Source: Tridacna crocea (lineage: Eukaryota; Mollusca; Bivalvia; Cardiida; Cardiidae). Taken from it: a stretch of DNA of 64,000 nucleotides. How positions within the stretch are numbered: position 1 is the first letter of the stretch; each line of letters begins with the position of its first letter. The position numbers and the translations under genes were made by a program. Of this stretch, positions 27,901 through 39,900 are shown piece by piece. The notes beneath the pieces are model-generated. The model saw nothing but the letters and a program-made list of their open reading frames with translations, was not told the origin of the DNA and did no database searches. The DNA lies in NCBI GenBank assembly GCA_943736015.1, contig OX031071.1, positions 28,490,619-28,554,618 of the forward strand. Direction: 5' to 3'.

Positions 27901-30900
27901 CCAGGCCGAGCGATTGCAGGATTCCCGCTTTATTTTCTGCCTTCACGCAATTTTGTGAATGTGATTGGGGAGCAATTGCCCAATATCGGTGTAACTCCCG
28001 CAAAAAGAAGACATAGCTGCGTGCATAAAAGAAAAATTGAAAAAGTTGGGTCCGGTTTCAAGTCATTTCAATAAAATAATCGGAAGTCCGACAATGTTTA
28101 CATACAGGTAGACTGTTCCAGGTGGTTTCCGATTTCGAAGTGAAGTTTCTGTTGGAGCGGGGAAACAATATATCTACGCATGCGCATTGAATGTTTACTT
28201 TCATGATGCTGACGAATTGAAGAACCCGGCGCTTTAAAACTTGCGATTTGTCGTGTATTCCGCCGAAAGAAAACATGTCAAAGACTTTCATTGGTTCTGT
28301 TGACGACGCCGATGGTTCATACGATGATATTATGGAAAGAATTGAGTGAAAACAGTGGGGAATAAACTATTAAGTTTGTTCGGCCCCAGATTCTGACTTA
28401 CTACTGAGGATGTATCGTAATCGTGAACAAAAGTTGATGTGTACATCTATAGATGCGCATTATCAATCAAGAATGAGAATCTACGAGGGTTGTTCGGGAA
28501 GTTCGTAGAATTTTGCTCTAAAATCCATATTATTTGTAATTTATAGTTAAATATCAAGGTATAAGTACTTAAACATACCGTGACTACATTTCCAAAAGAT
28601 TATTCGAAAATATCAACAATAACCGAAAATAGTGGTAACCCTAGCAACACAATATCGGGATACCGGAGCAGTCCATTTCTTAACAATGTATAACATAGTA
28701 TAACAGATTTTACATTGTATCTTTTATACTTTCTAATGGCATCAAAATGGCGCGAAAACGTCAATCGTTAACACAACGTCATGACGTCATTTCCTGCAAA
28801 TTTCATAACGTTTTCGGTTCTTTCAAACGACCTACACGATTTTGAAGGAGATATCAAAAAGTCGCTGACCGGAAGAGATGACGTCTACCGGCGACGTCGA
28901 AATGCGAAGTGTTGTGAAATTTTGTGTCGTGCTGGAAAAATCACCAACAGAAACGCTGAACATGATCAAATCTACAGGAAAATGTAAAAAATGCAGCCCA
29001 GCTACTGTATATAAGTGGCATGCGCGTTTTAGAAGCGGACGTGATTCTATTGAGGACGATTCTAGATCTGGTCGGCCGGCCGTCGTAGTGTGTTCAGTTA
29101 GGGATCGAGTGAAAGACATGGTAAATTGTGATAGGAGAATTACTGTCAGGTCGATTGCAGATGAACTCGATGTTTCGGTATCCACGGTGCATGGGATATT
29201 AACAGATGAACTGGGCATGTCTAAAGTTAGTGCGCATTGGGTGCCCCGATTGCTCAAGGAAAGTGAAAAAGAATGCCGGGTGCGATGTTCACAGGAGTTT
29301 CTTACCCGCTACGAAACAGAGGGAGACGCATTTTTAGACAGGATTATCACCACGGATGAGACCTGGCTGCACCACTTTGACCCGGAAACTAAGCGCATGT
29401 CATCGGTGTGGAAAACCCCGCGCACCCCTCCACCAAAAAAGGCTTGGGTCCAAAAAAGCACAGGAAAACAGATGTTAGTTTACTTCATGGACCGGCACGG
29501 GATGCTATTACAGCACCGAATTCCAGAGGGCCAAACAGTCACAGCGGCATACTATTCTAAGGTAAATGATAAATAAATAAATAAATAAATCTTAATAAAT
29601 AAATCTAAATAAATAAATCAAATAAATAACAAAAAATGAGATATTGATTTACGCAAACCTAATGAACCATGTATTTCTTTCTTTAGGTTCTGAGGCGGGA
29701 TCTCGTTAACGCAATACGGAAGAAACGGCCCCACTTGAACCATGACCAAGTAATACTACACCAGGATAATGCACCGGGACACCGAGCGGAATCTACACAG
29801 CTAGAGATCACTCTGCTGGGTTTTGAGGTCTTGAAGCACCCACCATACAGTCCTGACCTCGCCCCCATGGATTTTCGCGTGTTCCCGGAGCTCAAGGCAC
29901 AGTTACGCGGAATACGGTTTGATTCAGCTGACGACCTTACTAAACAAGCCCAAGCAGTTGTGTCATCATTTTCTGAAGAGTGGTATGTAGAAACGTACAC
30001 TAAGTGGATAAGCAGGCATTGGAAATGGGTGGATCTTGCGGGTGACTATGTGGAGAAAGTGCGACGTTCGTTGGACTTAAATGACGCTTGACATTACTTA
30101 TGACGTCGGCGTGCTCCGGGTATGACTTACATGCTGTTTTATTTCTGTTAGGAAAATTTTGCTATTTAAGATACTAGAAAAATACACAGGGAATGGATAG
30201 AATAAAATCTGAAATTTGTGCCCGTATATTCTATTTTATTAAACTGCGATTATAACTTGTCCTATAAAAAAAATTCTACGGACTTCCAGAACAACCCTCG
30301 TATAATGTTTTGTGTTAGAAATAAGGTAAGATCAACCCAATAGGCATCAACCCTCCCCTGTCGGCCATAGGGTACTTGCTAGATCCTATCAGCCCTTGAA
30401 AGACAGTATTCATTTCCATTCACAAAATGGAAAATGACCAGAAAAATACATATTTTGCGTATACTTAATTTTCTTTCACCAACCCCGAAATTTTTTACTC
30501 CCCACATTTTGAAAATTCCATGGGGGATCTCCCCCTCTTGGCAGAATTCCAGGATGCAACACTGAAATGTCAAGGTCACAGCGACCATCAATATGTTGAT
30601 GTATAGATCAAACCTTGTCCGGATGATAACTAGACACAGAATTGACCTAGGTTGGTCAAAATTGGCACAAACATTTGGCTCGGAGTGTAGATGATCCTTA
30701 TTGATTTTGAGATTAATCCAAGGTCACAGTGGCCTTTAACATAATGACATATAGACCAAACCTTGTCTGTAAGATAACTAGACACAGAATTGACATAGTT
30801 TCTTCAAATTCTGTACAGATATTCATTGCAGAGCGTAATTGATCCCTTTCGATTTTTAGCTCACCTGAGCACAACGTGCTCAAGTGGAGCTTTTAGGATC

Positions 30901-33900
30901 ACCTAGTGTCCTTCATTGCGTCGTCAAGAATTCTTTAAATATCATCTCCTAAACCACTGGGCCAATTTGGACAACACTTGGCTGGAATGTTCCTTGGAAG
31001 GTCCTCTATAGAAATTGTTCACAGATTTTGATTCCATCAAAAATTCTGGTTGCCATGGCAACCATATGGAATTTTCTAAGAAATTCTTTGAAAATCCTCT
31101 CCTCTGAATCTGCTGGTCAGATTTTATAATAATTTCACAGAGATGTTCATTGAGTAACCCTTTCAAAAATTGTGAAATTTTGATCCATCAAGAAAGGTGG
31201 CGCTTGTGAATGGGGGCTACTTGAACTATACAGAAATGAAGGAATTCTCAAAAATTCTTTTTCTCTGAAACGCTGGTCAGGTTTTAAAATAATTTCACAG
31301 AAATGTTCATTGGATGACCCTTTTCAAAAATTGTTTGTGAAATTTTGATCCGTCAAGAATCGTGGCTCTGGAGAATTGGGGCTCCTTGCACTATACAGAA
31401 ATGAAGAAATTCTGAAAATTCTTTTTATCTGAAACGGCTGGTCAGATTTTGAAATAATTTCACAGCAATGTTCCTTGGGTAACCATTTTCAAAAACTGTT
31501 CGCGAAATTTTGATCCGTCTATAAACATGGTGATGGTGAATGGGGGCTTCTTGCACTAAAATTCCTAAAAATTCTTCTTCTCTGAAACGGCTGATCAGAT
31601 ATTGAAAATTTCACAGAAATGCTCCTTAGCTGACCTTTTTCAAAAAATTGCTCAAGAAATTTTGATCCATCAAGAAATGCGGCTCTGATGGCTGTAGGAT
31701 ATTTAAACAAAACAGACATGAAGAAATTCTTAAAAATTCTTCTATGAAATGGCTAGAGATCCAGGGTCATCTTGGCCCTCTTGTTAGATAAACCTATCAA
31801 ATGTCAAGTTCACAGTGGCCTTCAACTTAATGATTAAAGACCAAACCTTCTCCAGTTGATAATTACACACAGGTCCTTCAAATTTTGTACAGCTATTTCT
31901 CTTGGAGTGAAAATAACCCATATAGATTTTAAGTGACCACCAGATGATTCAGTGCCTGTGCTACCATTCGCTACTTGAGCCATTTGCTAAAAAAACTTTA
32001 GGTGTCTCAAAAATCATCATATGTGGCTTAACTTGTGACTCCAACATTTTATTTTGTATTATCAGGGACAAAGTAAGCATTGAAGTCTAGTTTGAAAAAG
32101 CCAAAGTTTGAACATGCACTTTGATATCAGTTCATGAACTTTGCCACTTCCTGTATCAATGTGGCAATAGGGGGTCGTGACTGTTATACAAACATACATC
32201 TTGTTATTCTCTGCCATAGGCAGAGGGATATAGTCATTGTGGTTTCCATCTATTTGTCCTGACAGTTATATCCAAACATTCTGCTTGAAAATCGATGAGA
32301 CTCCATTTAATTGTTCCTAATGAAAGTCCGCCGACATACTTATTTGTGAGGAGTTAAATATCTATGTTTATTTGTATTTTCTGGTGTTTTTTACAACTTT
32401 CAGGCTTCAAGACTGAAGGACAATCCTAGAGAGATGCGCGGTGAATTTTTAAAGGCTGCAGAAATGTACCTCAACTGTGGTAAACCAGCAAAGGCCGCTA
32501 TTTGTCTGCAGAACGCAAAGGAGCTGGAACTATCAGCAGAGTTGTTTGAAAAACTTTCACAGGTGAACTAGTTACCAGTATTTGTCTTCTCTATCTGACC
32601 AGAAGAACATTATAAGCTTGGCTAACATTGTGGGAAAAGGAAAAAAACAATTAGGCATTATCAGAGCCCTGTCAGCATCCTGCAAAAGCCTTTACAGTTT
32701 ATGATATTTCGCATGTGTGCAGCTTGTTGAGGCGATGCCTAGAGCAAAGCTTCAGCCATCAAACTCCAAGGTCAAGGAGATAGTCTGTCCATCAGTCCTT
32801 GAGAAGATCAGTTTTCCAGACTTTTTAGCTCACCTTAGCACAAAGTGCTAAAGGTGAGCTATTGTGATCGCCCTATGTCTGGCGTCCAGCGTCAATTTCT
32901 TTAAACATCTTCTCCTCCTAAGCCACTGGGCCAATCTTCATGAAACTTGGCAGGAATGTTCCTTGGGTGAAGCTCTACCAAAATTGTTCAAAGAATTTAA
33001 TTCCACCCATAACTCTGGTTGCAATTGCAACAAGAAGGAAAAAAAAACGAAATCTTTGAAAATCTTCTCTGAAACTAGAAGGCGTAGATCTTTGATATTT
33101 GATATGTAGCATCTCCTAATGGACCTCTACCAAGTTTGTTCAAATTATGCCCCTAGGGTCAAAACTGGCCCCACCCCATGGGTCACAAGTTTGAGCATAG
33201 GAACAAACAAGGAAAACTTCAAAAATCTTCTCCTCTGAAACTTGAAGGCGTAGAGCTTTGATATTTAGTATGTGGCATCTCTTAGTGGACCTCTACCAAG
33301 TTTGTTCAAATTATGTCCCTGGGATCAAAACTGGCCCCACCCCAGGGGTCACAAGTTTGAGCATAGGGAACAAAGAAGGAAAACTTTAAAAATCTTCTCT
33401 AAACTTTAAGGCATATAGCTTTGATATTTGGTATGTAGCATCTCTAAGTGGACCTCTACCAATTGTTTTCAAATTATGTCCCTGGGGTCAATACTGGCCC
33501 CTCCACAGGGTCATTAATTTGAGCATAGGAACAAAGAAGGAAAACTTTAAAATTCTTTTCCTCAGAAACTAGACAGCATTGAGCTTTGATATTTGGTCTG
33601 TTGCATCTCCTTGTGGTCCTCTACCAAGTTTATTTTAATGATGTCCCTGGGTTCAAAACAGGCCCCACCCCAGGGGTCATTAGTTTTTTCAGCATAGGAA
33701 CAAAGAAGGAAAACTTTAGAATTCTTCTCCTCTGAAACTAGGTGGTATACAGCTTTATTATTTGGTATGTGGCATCTCCTTATGGACCTCTACCAATTTT
33801 GTTTAAATCATACCCGTGGGGTCAAAGCTGGCCTTGCCCTGGGGGTCACAAGTTTGAACATAGGAACAAAGAAGATTTTAAAATTATTCTTCTCTAAAAC

Positions 33901-36900
33901 TAGAAGGCATAGAACTATGATATTTGGCATGTAGCAATTCCTAGTGGACCTCTACCAAGTTTGAACATATGCCCTTGGGGTCAAAACTGGCCCTGCCCCT
34001 GGGGGTCACAGGTTCGAGCATAGCAATAAAAAAGGAAAACCTTAGAAATCTTCTCTGAAACTTGAAGGTACAGAGCTTTGATATTTGGTATGCAGAATCT
34101 TCTAGTGGACCAAGTTTGGTCATACGATGTCCCTGGTGTCAAAACTGGCCATGCCCCGGAGGTCACAGGTTAGAACATAGGAACAAGGAAGGAAAATTTT
34201 AAATTTCTTTTTCTCTTAAACGGAAAGGTGTAGAGCTTTGATATTTGGTATGTAGCATCTTTGAGTGGATCTCTACCAAGTTTGTTCCAAGGATGCAGCT
34301 TTGGTTAAAACTGACTCAGCCCCGGGGACCACAAGTTCGAACATAGGACAAAGAAGGAAAATTTAAAATTCTTCTTTGAAACTGGAAGGTGTAGAGCTTT
34401 GACATTTGATTGCCCTATGTCCGGCATCTGTCTCCCGTCAACAATTTCTTTAAACATCTCCTCCTAACCCACTGAGCCAATCTTGATGAAACTTGGCAGG
34501 GATGTTCCTTGGGTGAAGCTTTACCAAAGTTGCTCAAAGAATTGAATTTCACTCATAAGCTATAGTCTAAGGTGAGCATTCTGGGGCCAATGGCCCTCAT
34601 GTTTTGTAAACCCTGGCAGGTATTGAGCTGGATGTTGGCAAAATTACGGGCCTTGGACTTAGAAAATTCCATAGAAAAAAAACTGTTTTCCAGACTTTTT
34701 TCTAAACCCTGACAGATATTGAGCTGATTTTTGGTGTGAAAGTCAACAATCATGAGTTACAAATCAAGTTTGAGATTCGTTCCAGTCTACTGATTTTTAA
34801 TGAAATTACGGGCCTTGAAAAGTTGCTTTTACAGGGGCATTTGTTTTTCAGAAACATCTTGTCTGAGTAAAACTTCTTCAATGAACTTACATGAACAAGG
34901 AGAAATGTTTATGTATCTGGCTTTCATTAAAACATTAGATACAAAGACAGACATTATGTTTGTAACTCTGAAAGGAAGTAAAATAGGTTCTCTCTCCTCC
35001 ACAGAGTTTCACAATTATACATGCCAACGATATACCGGTATAAGGTCGGTATGGGACTGGGTAATACCATGCAATATTATCCGAATGCTTTTTAGCTCAC
35101 CTGAGCACAGTGTGCTCAAGGAGAGCTTTTAGGATCACCCGGTGTCAGTCGTGTGTCTGTCCATCTCGCATCGTCTACAATTCTTTAAACATCAACTCCT
35201 CTTAAACCGCTAAGCCAATTTGGATCAAACTTGGCTGGAATGTTCCTTGGGAGGTCCTGTCTTAAAAGTGTTCACAGAATTTGATTCCGTCAAAAACTCT
35301 GGTTACCATGGCAACCAAATGGAATTTTCCACCTTTTCAAAAATTGTGTGCGAAATTTTGATCCGTCAAGAAACATGGCTCTGGTGAATGGAGGCTACAT
35401 GCATTATATAGAAATTATGAAATTCTTGAAAATTCCTCTTCTCTGAAACAGCTGGTTAGATTTAGAAATAATTTCACAGCAATGTATCTTTGGGGATCCT
35501 TTTCAAAATTCGTTTGCAAAATTGTGATCCATCAAGAAAAATGACTCTGCTGAATGGTGTCTACTTTCACTTTACGGACATGAAGAAATTCTTGAAAAAG
35601 TATTTTTCTCTGAAACTGCCGGTCAGAATTTGAAATAATTTTACAGAAATGTTCCTTTAATGACCCTTTTAAAAAGTTGTTGGCAAAATTTTGATCCATC
35701 GAGAAACATGGCTCAGGTGAATGGGGGCTTCTTGCACTATACGGAAATTAAAAAAATTCTTAAAAATTCTTTTTTTTCTGAAGCTGATGTTCAGATTTTG
35801 AAAGAGTTAAAAGGATAGACTGGTTTGTTTAAAGCTTTGTTTAAAGTTTTGTGATTGTGCTTTGTCTGTCTTTCACCATTGCTATCTGTCACACTTCATC
35901 AACTTTTACCTTGAGCAGGCTCTAGAGACCACATTTTCAGCAAAATTTCCAGTCCAATATTTATGAAAGTGTGTTTGAATGTTTGTCATAATATCTCAGA
36001 AGAGATCGATTAATGGTCTTGTTTGGTCAAAAGGCTGAGGTTGGGGACTTAGGGCCATCATGGCTGTTCTCTTTATTTCAGTATGAGAGAGCAGGCGACA
36101 TTTACAGGAGGTTAAGACTGTCCATTGCTAGCAGTCGATGCTACGAACAGCTAGGTTACTTCAACAAGGCAGTAGAGGTGTTGTACGAGAACGAGAACTA
36201 TGATATGGCCATTGACACATTGAGAAGATATGAAATGCGTGTACAGGTAATCTTACATTGTTATATCAGCTTTGTTTAGTACAAACTTGCTTTATTATTG
36301 AAATATTTCATACCCTTTTACTACAGAGCTAAATTTTCATGTTACAATTAAGACCATCAGCAGATAACAAATTGCAAATGGCTAACACCGGCCATCCACT
36401 AGGACCCCGAAAGGCTCCCGATCCTAGAAATCACAGAAACTGGATGCTTCGGCACATCTTTGTAATGATCGGGAACAGTTCTTGGTGTTTCTTAAACCCA
36501 TCTGGAAACATTCTTAGTGTGTCGGGGCCGATTCGGGATCAAAAAAGCTTCGGGATCCAAAGTTTTAAACATTGGACGCCGATCGTTGAGTTCGGGGAAG
36601 TGTTGGGACCATCGGCATCCCTTCGGGGAACCATCAGCAATCGTTCCGGACGTTCTGAAACACATCGCCCATAATCTGGCAGCATTCAGCAAGGTTTTTT
36701 ATTCACTGTGTCACCCCGAGCAGTTCAGGAAAGATAACTTGCCTATATATACCTTGGCACTCACATCGCCAACATGTCGGTATTGATTCTTAAATGCTTC
36801 TGTGTGTTCTGCAAGTGAACTGCAGCATTCTGCGTGATTGGGAAACACTCGGTCAACAATCCTGGACCGATCGGCATTTTTCTGTACTGGACCCGCTTAC

Positions 36901-39900
36901 TTCGGTAAGATTTCGGCAACCTTTCGCATACTGTTCCGCGTATCACTGCCGAACAAGCCCCGTTTGCCAAGCTCCGCCCATTTTCATCCCGAAAACTCCC
37001 CAAATTTAGCCATTTTTCATCTGCAACCCTTCAACAAGCAATCGGGGTTGTAGTGGAGGGCAGGCCTAAGTTTCTATGATGTGTCTGTAAAAAGCTGTAG
37101 AAAATGCGAGAAAACAAGAAAATACTGTTTGCCAGCATTTTCTCCTTTTTTCACTATTTTAAGCTTGACTATTTTTGAAAAAAGAGTTCTTGTCAAGCTG
37201 AAATTTTTACATTTTATAATACATGTATCTGTTATTACTGAAGATATTTTCTTCGAACTTGGTCAAGACATTAACTATTAGATAGTAAACTCATAAAACA
37301 GGGACAGGTATTAACTATAAAAATGAGCCATGTTCCCTGAAAAGGGGGCTTATTGCATCCGTGAAAAGTATTGACCCAGGTCAGCCTGTGCAATTTGTGC
37401 AGGCTGACCTGGGCCAAAAGTTCTCGCTATTGATCAACTTTCTGTATGCACAAGAACAAGTCTACGTCAGGATTAAGTCCCTTGTTAACACATTACTGCA
37501 CAATCCCTACCTTTGATGACCTGAGAAAGAGGCCTGTAGAAAACATTGTGGGAAAAGGAGAAAATGCTGGTAACCAGCATTTTCTCCTTTTCCCACAATC
37601 TTTTCTACCCTTCACAAAACAAATTCCAAAATTCCAGTCACTTTTATTTTGTCGTCTGCAAATGCTTTCGATTTGACAAACCTGAAACATTGTAGTTTGA
37701 TAATGAGTTAAAAAGGTTGGGTAAGTATGTGATTGGTTGCTTGGTACCATCACAGAGATGCATTGATCCCTCCTTTGTCAGAGCATAGCTCAAGTTTTTT
37801 TGACATAGTTCTCTTCCCTTTCATCACCCAAGAATTTTCACTGAAAATCAAGCTGGAACTTGCAGCTGTGTATTTACAATGCATGAGGTGCTCCTGTTTT
37901 AAAAGCTCTCATTATCAATCATAAAAAGTCTGGATTGTATGGGAAAGGGATAGCCGTGTCGGCATTTACCATCATAGTTGTGAAACATTTTCCCATGTCT
38001 TTAGTATTATTGAAGATATTTACTTTAAATCTAGGCTAGATGTTCACTATTTTATCATGGTACTAGAAGAGCAGGAATCCCCCCCCCTTTTTTTGACCCA
38101 GTTATGCCTTTTAAACATTACCACAAATCTAGATTCTTAACATCTCGGACAAAAAAGACTTTGGAAGACATTGTTGAAAAAGGAGAAAATGCTGTTGACA
38201 GTCGTTTTCTCTTTTTGGCACAATGTTTTTTACTCTGCCTAGGTACAATTCCAATTTTTATACCCTCCACAAACAAAGTTTGGGGGTATACTGGAGTCAC
38301 CCTCTCCGTCCATCCATGCATCACGAAATCTTGTCCAGAGCATGGCTTCCAAAGTATAATAGCCAGTGACTTCAAACTTCACACACAGGTAGATCACATT
38401 TAGGAGAAGTACAGTGTACAATAACCATAACTCTATTCCAACTGTTTTTGGAGTTATTTCCCTTTGTAAATTTTAACTTTGGACTTTTGTCCGGGGCATA
38501 ACTTCCAAAGTGAAGAAGCTAGTAACATCAAGCTTCACACACAGCTAGATCACGTAAAGGAGAAGTACAGTGTAAAGAACCATAACTCTATTCCAACTGT
38601 TTTTGGAGTTATTGCCCTTTTTAGATTTTAACTTTGGATTTTTGTCCGGAGCATTACTTAAAAAGTAAGGAAGCTAGTAGCTTCAAACTTCACACACAGC
38701 TAGATCACATTAAAGAGAAGTGCAGTGTACAAAAAGCATAACTCTATTAAAATTATTTTTTGAGTTATAACCCTTTGAACATTTTAACTTTGAATTTTTG
38801 TCTGGGGCATAACATCCAAAGTTAAGAAGCTAGTAACTTTAAACAAGAACCATAACTGTATTCTTACTGTTTTTCAAGTAATAGCCCTATGTGAATTTAA
38901 ACTTTATATTTTTGTCCAGAGCATAGCTTGAAAAGGAAAGAAGCTAGTAACTTCAAACTTCAAACTCTATTCCAGCTGTTTTTTGAGTTATTGTCCTTCG
39001 TATATTTTAACTTTGGATTTTCGTCCGGGGCATAACTTCCATAATAAGAAAGCTAGTTACTTCAAACTTATATACAGATAGGTTACATTGTGGAGAAGTG
39101 CAGTCTACAAGAATCGTAACTATATACCAACAATTTTTCAAGTTATTTTCCTTTGTAAATTTTAGCTCTGGACTTTTGTCAGGGTCATAACTTCCAAAGT
39201 GAAGAAGCTAGTAACTTCAAACTTCACATACAGATAGATCACTTAAAGGAGAAGTGCAGTGTACAAGAACGATAACTATATTCCAACTGTTTTTTGAGTT
39301 ATTGCCCTTTGTAGATATTAACATTGGATTTTTGTCCGGAGCATTACTTCAAAAGTGAGGAAGCTAGTAGCTTCAAACCTCACACACAGCTAGATCACAT
39401 TAAGAAGAAGTGCACTGTTTAAGAATCATAATTCTAATCCGACAATTTTTTGAGTTATTGTCGTTGGTAAATTTTAATTTTGGATTTTATCTGGGACATA
39501 ACTTGCAAAGTACTAAAGCTAGTAACCTCAAATTTTATGTAGAATTAGATCATTGTAAGGCAAAGTGCACTTTAGAAGAACCATAACTCTATTCCCACTA
39601 TTTTTAGATAGACCACATTAACGCGAAGTGCAGAGTACAAGAACTGTAAGTCTGTTCCCACTAGGTTTTTTTTTTTTTTTGTTTTAAACCATTCTGCATT
39701 CTGTTACAAAGAGCATTTTTGTGACAAGGAGCTGGTTGGGGGTATGATCACGTTTAGTGATAGCTCTAGTTTTATTTATCCTTTACTTGTTATCTGCAAA
39801 TGCTTTCAATTTGGACTAGGCTAAAACTCATTTTTCATACAGTAAAAATTTGCACCTAAGAAGCAATTGCAACCAATTGATGGTATATTTAGGCATCTGC

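Larger units (their letters stand above)
28484..30300 (+). mobile_element. mariner-family transposon, apparently complete
   Basis: Inverted ends CGAGGGTTGTTCGGGAAGT (28484) and its complement ending at 30300 differ at about 2 of 31 positions. Both are flanked by TA (28482-28483 and 30301-30302), the mariner target. It holds an open transposase gene in two segments. The insertion lies inside the hAT-like element at 27890-30564. Confidence 0.95.
27890..30564. mobile_element. hAT-like element carrying a nested mariner
   Basis: Ends CAGTGTTGCATCC (27890) and GGATGCAACACTG (to 30564) are perfect 13-bp inverted repeats, closely like those at 18405. Flanks AAATA and AAATG fit an imperfect 5-bp duplication of the core G text GGTCAAATGTCAAGG. 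Minus the mariner, the element is about 860 bp with no transposase seen. Confidence 0.85.
26050..32204 (+). mobile_element. HINE-like array with core G, interrupted twice
   Basis: Units of about 155 bp (CTTGTCCGGATGATAACTAG, ACAGAATTGACCTAGGTTCG, GGAGTGTAGATGATCCCTAT, GGTCAAGGTCACAGTGAC) lie at 26115-27889, 30565-30854 and 31783-31930. The start near TTCATGCCCCCTTC and the end GGGGGTCGTGAC...CATCTTGT suggest HINE-type ends. The insert at 27890-30564 and the core B HINE at about 30857-31780 split it. Confidence 0.8.

Noticed and set aside
28832..29257. Minus-strand 141-codon frame
   Set aside because: It is the shadow of the mariner transposase gene on the other strand.
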